Source: Porticoccus sp038143955
Lineage (GTDB): Bacteria; Pseudomonadota; Gammaproteobacteria; Pseudomonadales; Porticoccaceae
Length of the DNA: 64,000 nt
Direction of reading: 5' to 3'
Assembly (NCBI GenBank): GCA_038143955.1
Contig: JAYQMT010000004.1
Span: forward strand, 124,001-188,000
Positions 55,401 through 64,000 of the stretch are shown piece by piece. Under the pieces are notes generated by a model that had not been told where the DNA came from, made no database searches, and was given only the letters and a program-made list of their open reading frames with translations. The translations under genes and the position numbers were made by a program. The stretch's first letter is position 1; every line of letters begins with the position of its first letter.

Positions 55401-56424
55401 AAGGATCAACTCCAGGAAATCCGCCAAAAGGCAACCCGCTTCCGTTATGCTCAGTCCATTGGTTTCCTTTTTGCCCCAGTGTTACATCGCCCCTTAACCC
55501 TCCTCCGGCCTCTTCTGAATTTGCGCCAAACCTTAATCTACATCCACACAAGGTTTTATCGCAAGCATCTAACACCCAGTCTTCATTATTGTCCGCGGGA
55601 TAAGATCTTGTGTCTTCTTTTTTGCAGATGTAAATACTTGCTGGATACAAATCAGCATCATCATCATATGCTGAAACTTTTACCACATCTCCTTTTTTAT
55701 ATTCTCCAGTGCGACTCCATTCTTGATAAAACCCATCTTCACCAGTTCTCGCAAATTCACCCTGAATATCATTACCTGTAAAATAAACTCCAGAACCTAT
55801 CATTGACCCAGCATAGCCACTGGCCACGAACCTTTTATTCTTTGCATCAGATATTGGTTTTCCTTTGTATCTGCAGCCAATGTTTGACCTATACTGCCAT
55901 GGACAGTAATTTGAGTAAATTATTCTTGACGGCACATTGGCGTTTTGAAGTTCAAGCAATGATACTAATTCAAATTGCACAACCTCATCATTTTCAGAAA
56001 TTTTTGTATTAACGTAAAAAATCTCTTCAGCAAAAGATGCCTCTGGATCAGGATCAGTGTGGGGGTTTACATTGTCGGGAAAATTTTCTTTATCTAGGTA
56101 TTTAACAAAAGTCTTTATTCTTGTAACCTTATAGTTTATAAAATCTTTAAAGAAGCCAAGCTTTAAAGACATGTTTCCTTGGTGGTTAGAGAATGTCATT
56201 TTTGGCCTAGGTAACCTACCATCGCCATGAACTTCAAATCCTTCTACGTACATAGGCACGAAATCATAGGCTTGATTGTTGAAAATTAATTTTTCTCTGT
56301 AGCCATTTTCACCCGCATGAAAAAAATACTTTCCCTTTTCTTTTAGGTCTATCTGGTAAAAACAAATAACTGCAGTGGGCGAAATATCAAATAAAGATTT
56401 TACATGTGATTCCGTGTTTCTCAT
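55387..56424 (-). CDS. L: lambda L-like minor tail protein (Fe-S cluster type)
   Basis: A 345-residue protein from ATG 56424, which overlaps the upstream stop by ATGA. It has FVPMYVEGFEVHGDGRLPRP near residue 60 and PKMTFSN, then NYCPWQYRSNIGCRYKG near 175 and CDKTLCGCRLRFG near 290. These are Cys residues at the spacing of gpL, which in lambda carries an iron-sulfur cluster in its C-terminal domain. It forms part of the tail tip between the M-like and K/I/J genes. Intact. Confidence 0.9.
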   Translation of the reverse strand: MRNTESHVKSLFDISPTAVICFYQIDLKEKGKYFFHAGENGYREKLIFNNQAYDFVPMYVEGFEVHGDGRLPRPKMTFSNHQGNMSLKLGFFKDFINYKVTRIKTFVKYLDKENFPDNVNPHTDPDPEASFAEEIFYVNTKISENDEVVQFELVSLLELQNANVPSRIIYSNYCPWQYRSNIGCRYKGKPISDAKNKRFVASGYAGSMIGSGVYFTGNDIQGEFARTGEDGFYQEWSRTGEYKKGDVVKVSAYDDDADLYPASIYICKKEDTRSYPADNNEDWVLDACDKTLCGCRLRFGANSEEAGGGLRGDVTLGQKGNQWTEHNGSGLPFGGFPGVDPYEFK

Positions 56425-57568
56425 GATAATGTTATGCAATCAGGTTGGGTTGTGGATGGAACGTCTCCATTAATCAAATCAATAAATCCATTAGGCTTTG
56501 ATGTTGAATTAGTAATATTAAGGAAACTTCCGTCGTAAGTATATATAGAGTAGTATTTAATAGGATTTTGCGGGTCTGAGGAATCGGTTCCTTCTGCGAA
56601 AAACATTGGAAATTGAGTATTGTTATTAGTTCGATCAGGGACAATTATCCAAGCTATAGAGTCTCCCGCTGATACTTTTTGGTGTCCAATAGCCCAATCA
56701 ATACTATTACTTAGGTTGTTGGTTACTTGGGATATTTCAATTTTAGTTTCCCACCTTCCATCTTGATTCGCTCTAAAAGATAAAGTTGCAGATGCCTCTT
56801 CTCCTTGTGCAGATGTAAAAGTCAAAACTTTCGTATGCTCGCCTTCAAAAGTTGGACAAAGCGCGATACCTTGATTTGGGTCTGGCGCGCCTTCTATAGG
56901 ATCAAATTTTGCTGGCAACGGTTCGGGTTTTTCAAAATTATCTTTATTTTTCATCCATTCTCGATCAACGAAGTGACATATAAATTCACCAGAAAGAGTT
57001 ACTGATGCATCGCAGTTATCTGCATCCTCACAGTTTGATAGTTTAAATCCTGGATATATTTCTACTACTGACCCAAACTTATCTCCGGTTCTTTGATCTG
57101 CAGTTCCTGCATCACCAAACTTTAACTCATCAATTTTTGGATGAAAAAAAGTTTCTACTCTTTTTTTGTTTTCTGGGCTCTATTGTAAACGGTAATTCAT
57201 TAACAGTCCCTGATTCATATATTTCTAGGCCAGAATATAATGGATAATTAAATAGAGAAAATCTTTCAGGATCGCTCATGGTAAAACCAGTTATGGTTAT
57301 CGGCATTGAGCAGGTGTTAAGCAAAGTGAAACTTCCTGAATCAACTACATTTCTCCCTGTGCATAAAAACTCGCAGTCAATAAAACCATCCTGACAGCTA
57401 GATTCAAGCGCTATAAGTAGCCCATCTTCTGTTTCAACAAATTTTTGGTAAGTTTTGGTTTGGATTAATTCTTTTCTGAAGCTAGATATTTGCATAATTT
57501 CGGCTGCACTTGATCCTCGGAAGGACTGAGTAACCTATACCTTGTTCTGATGGATTTATGAATGCCAT
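56421..57568 (-). CDS. tail-associated structural protein, unknown family (two frameshifts)
   Basis: A composite of about 382 residues. ATG 57568 (MAFINPSEQGIGYS) joins, after removing one base near 57523, to SFRGSSAAEIMQISSFRKEL. After removing one A from the A7 run near 57161-57167 it continues RVETFFHPKIDELKFGDAG to the end at 56421. A Cys-rich segment (SSCQDGFIDCEFLCTGRN) and Ig-like NTCSMPITITGF suggest beta domains. It lies between the vWA tail protein and the L-like gene, so a tail-tip component is likely. The family is not recognised. Confidence 0.6.
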
Positions 57569-57580
57569 TTTGTTACTATT

Positions 57581-60500
57581 TTAGAATCCAGACCATGATG
57601 TATCACACTCTGAGTAATTGCTTGATGAGTTCCATTTTACTATATTCGCAGGTAGGTTTTGATTTCTCCATGAATCAAGCCAACCCGGCCAAGTTACGTT
57701 TGCAGGATCACCAAATGAAGAACCCATTGAGCTTCCATTTACATTAAAGTCACCATTTGCTCGTAACTCCCAGTTCATTCCAACACCCAAATCACCTTCA
57801 TGGGTAGCTAAAGTTACTGTGCCATTTGCTAAATTATTATTAACTGGTGTCAGCTCGACCCAATCAGATGCAGGAACGGGATTATCAGCCAAAAAGCTTG
57901 AGGAACCAGAGATTCCAAGTAATCGCTTGGCTTCAGTAATAGGCTTTATTCCGTGAGCAGTCACATTATCATTAAGAGATCTCCCTAGAATCATTAGGGC
58001 CCAGAAACTGCTTGCAACTTGTCCTGCTATTTCTCCATCTCGACCTTCTAATTCTAACAAATGCTCCATCCCGTATTTAGCAACCCATGGGTAATTAGGA
58101 CTGGTTTCTGGCTGCACTCCGTCAACGAAGTACATTTTAATTACACCCCAGGCATGTAAAATTTCCATCTGATCTATTATTGAGGGAGCAACAATTGCCC
58201 CGTCCTTGAAATAAGGAAGGTCTGCGAGTGTATCATAATCATCAAAACTCAATCCTGCTGCGTAAAAACCATCTATATAATCATCGTGAGATGTATGTAA
58301 ATAATACCCCCAGTATCTTCGTACATTTTCTTCGGTTGCAGGCTCGTTAAATCCAGCGGGTTGATTTCGTTTGCTGTAGGCAAACCTGTTTGCAAGATTA
58401 AGAAACTCAAAGTTTTCTGGTCGAGAGTTCCACTCCAGCCATTGATTAACAGCATCGTTTTGAGTTGGGCAATCAAAATTTATTCCCACACCAACTAAAG
58501 AAGAAAAATCAGGAATATTTAATGGTTCTCCTGTAGGGGCGGCTTCTGACTCTATGTCTCCTATTTTGATAGGAATCTCTAGTCTAGCATAACAATCCAT
58601 TTTCTTGAGACTATCATCTTCGGTATTAAAAACTAATTCTATTCTGTCTCCAAGGCTAGCCAAATTACCTATCCTAAGGCCAAAAAATAAATCTATATAT
58701 TCTTCTGGCTGAAGTTCTGGTAAATGATTATAATTACCTTCTTGATCTTCTTGTTCCCATTTTGTTAAATCAACTCCTCCGATATTATAGTCAACTATTT
58801 CTAGGCCTGAAGTAGTTTTGAATATTCTAATTGGCATACCCCTGAAAGCAACACCAGTATTGTATACGCCTCTGGTTTTAGGCGGTATGATAAGAATAGG
58901 GTCGGTCATTAGGATTGATCCATCGTCTAATTGTATTTTGAAATCTTGGTCTGTTATAATGGTATAAGACTCAACACTGTTCCATCCTCCATTTATTTCA
59001 AAAACTTCACCTCCCCTAATAACTTCGTATTCTGTATTAAAGCTTTCCCATAGCGTATTTGCGCCTCCTTCTCCAAAAGCGTCTTCTTGCAGGAAAGATT
59101 TATTGTTAAGATCCCCGTAGAATTGACCACCGTAACCTGTTTTAATATTTACTATATTGTATTCTGGCTCTATTTCTATTATATCCCTGTAATTTCCATC
59201 TTTTGGTATGCCTGATTCGAGAACCGATGTAGTCCATTTTAGGTCTGCTGGTTCATTTTCTAAGTTAATCAAGGTGTTAAGGATTTTTATTGGTCTTGGA
59301 CCACAATTTTTAACACTTACGCAGAATAAATTTTCATAACCTGTTTCAGATGTAATTCTAGATACAGTTTTTATTAAAGCCAAAAGTCTAGCAACTTCGT
59401 CCGCGGGATTTGTGTTATCGCTAATCTTAAAAAAGAATTCTGGATCTTCGCTAGAATTTTCATCGTAGTCATAAACATATTTTTTATTATGCTTTGACAT
59501 ATAGTTGGAATTACCCATTTGAGCAAACATAAAAATAGTAGGAACCTCTTCTTCATACCAAGCGGGATTATTTTCTCCGTCTGGATTATTCTGAGAAGAA
59601 TAAGTGTTAATTTTTGATAACGGACTATTTCCAGCATGAGAGTAGCTTGATTTACCTAACACTGAATCAGAAGGTCTCCTTTTTGACAACTCTCCGCCTT
59701 TCCTTAATTGCTCAGCCATGTTCAATGTAGGCTGGCTGTATCGATCCCATATACTTCCATCTATTGAAGCATCTGCGGCAGTTATGACTCCATCGCTTAA
59801 CATAATGATTATTCTATCTGATACGAATTCAGCCCTCGGACTATTGTAAAGTTGCGCCAAAGCTTTACTGACCGCATCTGTAAAATATTCTCCTTGGCCA
59901 TATCTTGCATTTGTATTTCTCCAATCAAGAGCTTGATCGTAAAATATTTTTTTATCAAAAGATTCTGGGTGAGAAGATATATCATTTACTGTCACGCCTT
60001 CGCCCATTAATATTAATCCAAAGTTCACTCTGTCTCTTTCTACTTTGATGGTAAACCTTTCTAGCTCTTCTAAATTATACCCTTTTGATTTTAGATCTTC
60101 TCTTATATTTTTTTGAGTTGGATCTATTAGTGTGTTCAGTGATTCATCGACAGGCCAAGGCGGTAAAGTGCTAGATATTTCAGGCGCATTTATATGTCCT
60201 CCATAGTCAAAAGTTCCAGGCATTATTAGCTGATCGTGAGAAGTGACCATTTTCATAACCAAATCAACTGCAGCTTTATATTTTGAGTACTGATAGCTTG
60301 AGTCTGGACCTTCTCCCTGTATGGTTAAGTGGGTCATGCTTCCTGTCGTATCTACCACAAAAACAATATCAACCGCTTTTCTATTTCCACCAAGATTGCC
60401 TTCTGGACCTAATAAGTCAAAGGTTGAATCACATAAAACAGCTTGAGCAGCAGACGAAAAAGTACAAAGCTCATGGTTAGTTATTTTATTAAAAGCGGCA

Positions 60501-61810
60501 GCGCTATAGCATGGACCTTTTAGATTGTTATTTATATCACTCAGGTCTTCATATAAAGAGGTAGCCGATTCAATAAATGTAGCGGTTATCTTATGGTTGT
60601 TTTTGTAAACCACTTCGTGATTCCACGAGGGGCAGAAAAATACAGAACTATATTTTTTAGCTTGCGTAGTAAGTATATCATCATCAGATAAATAAGGCCT
60701 AGGCATTGTGAACCTAAACTTCTTTGAGCCAAGGTGGCTTTCCAAAAATTGTAAAATCTCTAAAGCTTCTTCATCGTCTCTTTGACCAAAGACAACTGTA
60801 AAAGTTGACATATTTTGGTTGACTTCTTTTTTGTACGCTTTTTTATAATACTTTATAAATTTTGTTTCAATATTAGTTGGAGTATTTTTAAGCGTAAATG
60901 TAAGGCTTGGTCTTTGTTCAAAATTTCGAACTTTTGCCCATTGATACTTTGGTATCCTATTTGGGTCTTCAAGGTATATGCTATGCCGACCTCTAACGGC
61001 TGGAATTAAAAGTTCTATATCTTCTTCTGCTTCAAGTGTAAAATCTGAAAGAGGTATTAAATCGACAGTAAAGTCTCCTCTTTTTACAGGGCTTGCAAGC
61101 TGAAATTGTCTGTAATTTTTTAAGAAAACAATCCTTGGCCTATCTTCGCCTGTTTGTGGATCTTTTAAGTTAAAATCAATTTCATCAACTCCTTCAGGAA
61201 AAAACGGTTTATTTGAAAGGCAGTCCTCCGGGCATCTCGTAAATTTTTTAACCTCTATATGTATATCTTTTGAAGGATCTTCTACCGATATAATTAAATT
61301 ACTATCACTTTCAAAAATCTGATTAATGTCTGTTTCTAGATCCAATGTGTTTTCGATACCATCTTCATTTCCATCTTCATTTAGTGATCCAAAAATAAAA
61401 GTATATTCATCAATAATTCCACGAATATTAGTTTTAATTAAATTAAATATTGAACCTTCGTTTTTTGGTGTTTTGATAGAGATGCAATCCATCGTTGTTA
61501 GGTCTTGCTTTTCTCTAAATTTTATCTTGCCCAGTATAGGCTTATTGGTTTGATCCCTGCTTGATACTTCAATATATTCTACTGCGCCTAAATTTTTAAG
61601 GCCAGGCTTTATCACATTTCCGTTTTCATCAATCTCTTCTTCTTTAAGAGAGAATGTATTTAATGTTATTTTTTCTCCTTTTTTAAAATGAGTTTTTTCG
61701 TCTATATATAAATTGATATAAACATCTAATCTTTCATTAAATCCAGCATGACTTTCCACGCTCCTTGTTATGCTTTTCAGTTGCACAGGAAAACTTAGCA
61801 GATATAGCAT
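57581..61810 (-). CDS. large tail protein with M-like and von Willebrand A domains
   Basis: A 1409-residue protein, intact for 4.2 kb. Residues about 335-425 resemble lambda-type minor tail protein M (FTVVFGQRDDEEALEIL, PSWNHEVVYKNNHKITATF). Residues about 480-830 form a von Willebrand factor A domain: AVDIVFVVDTTGSMTHL has the MIDAS Asp-x-Thr-x-Ser, and IIIMLSDGVITAADAS is the later metal-binding strand. The rest is beta-rich, and the final 300 residues may form another adhesive domain. A vWA domain would bind a protein or glycan through a metal ion. Position in the tail cassette makes it a virion protein. Confidence 0.85.
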   Translation of the reverse strand: MLYLLSFPVQLKSITRSVESHAGFNERLDVYINLYIDEKTHFKKGEKITLNTFSLKEEEIDENGNVIKPGLKNLGAVEYIEVSSRDQTNKPILGKIKFREKQDLTTMDCISIKTPKNEGSIFNLIKTNIRGIIDEYTFIFGSLNEDGNEDGIENTLDLETDINQIFESDSNLIISVEDPSKDIHIEVKKFTRCPEDCLSNKPFFPEGVDEIDFNLKDPQTGEDRPRIVFLKNYRQFQLASPVKRGDFTVDLIPLSDFTLEAEEDIELLIPAVRGRHSIYLEDPNRIPKYQWAKVRNFEQRPSLTFTLKNTPTNIETKFIKYYKKAYKKEVNQNMSTFTVVFGQRDDEEALEILQFLESHLGSKKFRFTMPRPYLSDDDILTTQAKKYSSVFFCPSWNHEVVYKNNHKITATFIESATSLYEDLSDINNNLKGPCYSAAAFNKITNHELCTFSSAAQAVLCDSTFDLLGPEGNLGGNRKAVDIVFVVDTTGSMTHLTIQGEGPDSSYQYSKYKAAVDLVMKMVTSHDQLIMPGTFDYGGHINAPEISSTLPPWPVDESLNTLIDPTQKNIREDLKSKGYNLEELERFTIKVERDRVNFGLILMGEGVTVNDISSHPESFDKKIFYDQALDWRNTNARYGQGEYFTDAVSKALAQLYNSPRAEFVSDRIIIMLSDGVITAADASIDGSIWDRYSQPTLNMAEQLRKGGELSKRRPSDSVLGKSSYSHAGNSPLSKINTYSSQNNPDGENNPAWYEEEVPTIFMFAQMGNSNYMSKHNKKYVYDYDENSSEDPEFFFKISDNTNPADEVARLLALIKTVSRITSETGYENLFCVSVKNCGPRPIKILNTLINLENEPADLKWTTSVLESGIPKDGNYRDIIEIEPEYNIVNIKTGYGGQFYGDLNNKSFLQEDAFGEGGANTLWESFNTEYEVIRGGEVFEINGGWNSVESYTIITDQDFKIQLDDGSILMTDPILIIPPKTRGVYNTGVAFRGMPIRIFKTTSGLEIVDYNIGGVDLTKWEQEDQEGNYNHLPELQPEEYIDLFFGLRIGNLASLGDRIELVFNTEDDSLKKMDCYARLEIPIKIGDIESEAAPTGEPLNIPDFSSLVGVGINFDCPTQNDAVNQWLEWNSRPENFEFLNLANRFAYSKRNQPAGFNEPATEENVRRYWGYYLHTSHDDYIDGFYAAGLSFDDYDTLADLPYFKDGAIVAPSIIDQMEILHAWGVIKMYFVDGVQPETSPNYPWVAKYGMEHLLELEGRDGEIAGQVASSFWALMILGRSLNDNVTAHGIKPITEAKRLLGISGSSSFLADNPVPASDWVELTPVNNNLANGTVTLATHEGDLGVGMNWELRANGDFNVNGSSMGSSFGDPANVTWPGWLDSWRNQNLPANIVKWNSSSNYSECDTSWSGF

Positions 61811-61842
61811 TATTATTCCTGTAAGATATATTATGAGTAAAA

Positions 61843-62372
61843 TTAGAACATATAAATTTTAAATCTTTTTCTATAAGGATTTGTATAAATAAAATTAAAA
61901 CTTGCGACCTCGCTTGACAACAACCTGTTACCTTTATAATCTAAACCAAAAATAGATTGATATGCAAAATGTTTTTCTTGTAGAAAATGCATAATAGCTT
62001 TAGCTTGCTTATCAGTTCTATTATTGAACCTTACATCAAGTTCCATCGGTAAAGAGTTGAGCGCTAGGTTGTTGACGTGATCAGAGCCTTCGGCCATTTT
62101 TATGTAATCATTTATCGCTGCAAAGCTAGATGTAGACCCATAAGATGGTCTCCAATGAAAGTCCTGAGTCCAGTATTCTGTGGTTGTTGGTCCCGGAAAG
62201 TTTTGATTGCTTGACTTATGATCTTTGGTGCAATAAAAAAATTTACTTAGAGTTGTTGCTTCTACATCTTTAAAAGTGAAGCCCCCGCTCTTTAATCCAT
62301 ATATAAAAACTACAACTGAACCAACTACTGCATTTGCAGGTATCACTTCTGGGTGCAAGTCTAGCTGTACAT
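61843..62372 (-). CDS. tail protein, M-like (start frameshifted)
   Basis: The body reads LDLHPEVIPANAVVGSVVV, CTKDHKSSNQNFPGPT, WTQDFHWRPSYGSTSSF and LDVRFNNRTDKQAKAIMHFL. The last resembles lambda-M-type tail proteins and a part of the next gene downstream. The frame is open upstream without a start codon. One added C after ATGTA gives a start at ATG 62372 and the length agrees. Probably a tail-tip component of about 176 residues. Confidence 0.65.
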
Positions 62373-62382
62373 TATAATATTC

Positions 62383-62903
62383 TTAATGACTTAGTTCATC
62401 GCAAGCCATTAATCTTTTTGTTGATCTTTGATTGTTTGGCAATACCTCCTGATTATTTTCATCGTAGAATTTTATCCCAACACCAACGCCGATTGATGAA
62501 TTAACGTCTACTTCTCCATTAATGGTATTTACTCGTGTATTATATGGGTCAATGGTTGTTGAATTTTCTTGAGCCTTTTTTACCATTGTTTTTACCGTAT
62601 AACCGATAGATGGATTTACAGGAAAAAAGAAGCCAAAATTTATCTCTTCACTTTCAGTGAATGTTTTTTAGAAAACAAATCACCTTTAGTAAGTACGTCT
62701 GATATTAAATAAAAGTTACCATCAGTTATTACAAACTCGCCTCCATCTGTAATAATTTTAAATTCATTTCCAGCCAGATAGCCCCCACTTTCATCTGGGT
62801 TATCAATGTCGATTCCATCGGGGACAGCAAGATTTCCTATTTTGACAATATCGTCAACTTCGTAAAGCTTTCCTAGCTCCCATTTTTTTGCTGGTATGTC
62901 CAT
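62383..62903 (-). CDS. tail structural protein, unknown family (one frameshift)
   Basis: Starts MDIPAKKWELGKLYEVDDIV, a beta-rich segment similar to carbohydrate-binding 'W-x-x-G-x-x-Y' modules. One added A in the A6 run near 62670-62675 gives TFTESEEINFGFFFPVNPS. It ends MACDELSH at 62383. Restored length is about 173 residues. Its place among tail genes makes it structural. No family is recognised. Confidence 0.6.
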
Positions 62904-63635
62904 TTATCTGTATGATTGACGTACGGTTGCTCTACCCCTGAGAAAGCCTCCCTCTGAAACTGCTAAGGCATCTTGATCCTTTACGCCATACTGTTCTAAT
63001 TCTACAGGAACTTCTTCTGGTAAAGTTAACTTTCCAGCTAATTTAAATTCTTTTAGTTCTCCAAAATTATTATCGGTAAAAGATTTATCAAAACCAATGT
63101 CTGATAATTTAATTGTTACATCTGCTCTCTGACCTGTTATTTTTAAAAATGGATCTAACTTTTCCCCTTCAAGATTTATTGTTATATCTATCTCATTTTT
63201 GCATACCCGAGATGGTAATTCTCCGTCATCATCAATATACCCACTAATAGGTACTGGAACCTCAGGTATTCTGTTTGCGGATATATTATAGTCAAAACCA
63301 AGCGGATAATTTATACCAACACTATTGGCTCCATATATCTTTGTATTGACTGCATGGGGCACTGTTAATTGCTCTTCTCTTACACAATCATATCTATCAA
63401 AGACTTCTTCTGAAAAGCCTTCTACGTGATCCATTTTTCCATAAACATCTAAATCGATAGTTGCAACAATTGGCTCAAAAGGTCTGGCGGAAAAAGATAA
63501 ATTATGCAGATAGGCGTCATTAAATATGTAATCTCCAATAGACCCAGTAACTCTACCTTCATTGACTTGTGGGTATATAGTGGGATCCATTAAGCCAGTT
63601 AAATCTGAAAATGTGTGCAGATTACCAGTATTCAT
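62904..63635 (-). CDS. phage tail structural protein, unknown family
   Basis: An intact 243-residue protein. It has VNEGRVTGSIGDYIFNDAYL near residue 25, NLSFSARPFEPIVATIDLDV near 45 and NEIDITINLEGEKLDPFLKI near 148. It is beta-rich, with an acidic overall composition. Adjacent to tail genes with a one-base gap, in the same direction. Could be a tail-tip or tube protein; this is not settled by sequence alone. Confidence 0.65.
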   Translation of the reverse strand: MNTGNLHTFSDLTGLMDPTIYPQVNEGRVTGSIGDYIFNDAYLHNLSFSARPFEPIVATIDLDVYGKMDHVEGFSEEVFDRYDCVREEQLTVPHAVNTKIYGANSVGINYPLGFDYNISANRIPEVPVPISGYIDDDGELPSRVCKNEIDITINLEGEKLDPFLKITGQRADVTIKLSDIGFDKSFTDNNFGELKEFKLAGKLTLPEEVPVELEQYGVKDQDALAVSEGGFLRGRATVRQSYR

Positions 63636-63650
63636 GTAATAATCTATACT

Positions 63651-64000
63651 TTATCTACCCCTGATAGCTCCTTCTGCAGAATAATTTCTTATAATATCTA
63701 TTTCTCCATAAGGTACATCTTCTTTTATATCGAGTCTTGTTTCACCCGTAGAATAAACTTTTATATGATAGTCTCCAGCGTAAGCATCTTGGGCCATGTA
63801 TAAAGCTTGCCCGTTAGGGTATGCTATTTTTTGCCCACTTCTAATTACTTCTACTGACGAAGGAATCTTCATACCCAATCCATCAGGATCGCCAAGAAGA
63901 AACCCTGATTCAAATGCGCCAGAAAAGTAAACATCCTCCTGTTGCTGAGCAAAAGATATATTATAGTCTTCTACAAATTTTTTAGCTTGAAGTGGTTGAT
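63651..64000 (-). CDS. tail structural protein, 5' end beyond the window
   Basis: The last 116 residues of a gene that begins to the right of the window. It reads FVEDYNISFAQQQEDVYFSG, GFLLGDPDGLGMKI, YMAQDAYAGDYHIKVYST and ends GAIRGR. The frame is open to base 64000. It resembles the general style of the neighbouring tail proteins, but no family is recognised. Confidence 0.65.
   Translation of the reverse strand, partial: QPLQAKKFVEDYNISFAQQQEDVYFSGAFESGFLLGDPDGLGMKIPSSVEVIRSGQKIAYPNGQALYMAQDAYAGDYHIKVYSTGETRLDIKEDVPYGEIDIIRNYSAEGAIRGR

Noticed and set aside
1..64000. Prophage integrase, attachment sites or insertion sequences
   Set aside because: No recombinase or transposase motifs and no terminal direct repeats were found in this window.

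Overview
The window is a stretch of an AT-rich tailed double-stranded DNA phage genome, most likely marine. The right-hand third carries a lambda-like siphovirus tail-tip cassette read leftward in the order M-like, L, K, I, J. The rest holds class I ribonucleotide reductase genes, a phage sigma factor, a bacterial-type SSB, a holin-like gene and a very large set of glycan genes. No integrase, tRNA, rRNA or CRISPR array was found. The host cannot be identified from the sequence.

Layout. (1) 1-25.8 kb, minus strand: a dense run of glycosyltransferases, six sulfotransferase-like proteins, SAM methyltransferases, an acetyltransferase, a pyruvyltransferase-like protein and an alpha/beta hydrolase. 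Many starts and stops overlap by about 4 bases. A holin-like gene and a GDP-mannose 3,5-epimerase sit at the far left, and a GHKL ATPase is embedded in the run. (2) 25.9-34 kb: a J-domain protein, nrdB (class Ic-like), a lone plus-strand DUF285/PKD gene with its own terminator, a small membrane protein, a Nudix hydrolase, a membrane-anchored subtilase and nrdA. (3) 34-41.8 kb, minus: nucleotide-sugar genes (UDP-glucose dehydrogenase-like, epimerase, fcl, gmd), two more pyruvyltransferase-like genes and three glycosyltransferases. (4) 41.78-41.94 kb: a control region with two consensus-like sigma70 promoters and a 22-bp perfect palindrome. (5) 41.9-49.7 kb, plus: sigma factor, SSB, GT4, small proteins, a GT4-DUF4214-GT9 fusion, DUF6165, the rest of the GT9, and a possible ssDNA-annealing protein. 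(6) 49.7-64 kb, minus: the tail cassette, including a vWA-domain tail protein and a J-like protein with a C-type-lectin domain. The last gene runs off the right edge.

How it fits together. gmd and fcl would turn host GDP-mannose into GDP-L-fucose for three fucosyltransferase-like enzymes. GDP-mannose 3,5-epimerase would add a GDP-L-galactose-type donor. The sulfotransferases, methyltransferases, acetyltransferase and pyruvyltransferases could decorate the product. The phage therefore appears able to build or remodel a complex, probably sulfated and fucosylated, surface glycan, on the virion or on the infected cell. This is inference from gene content.

Quality caveat. About 40 single-base insertions or deletions, mostly in homopolymers, break otherwise well-conserved genes (nrdA, ssb, fcl, tail I and K, many glycosyltransferases). 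Two more genes have an in-frame stop. The lengths modulo 3 agree with the repairs I propose. I therefore annotate each broken gene as one composite CDS and treat most breaks as sequencing errors rather than decay.
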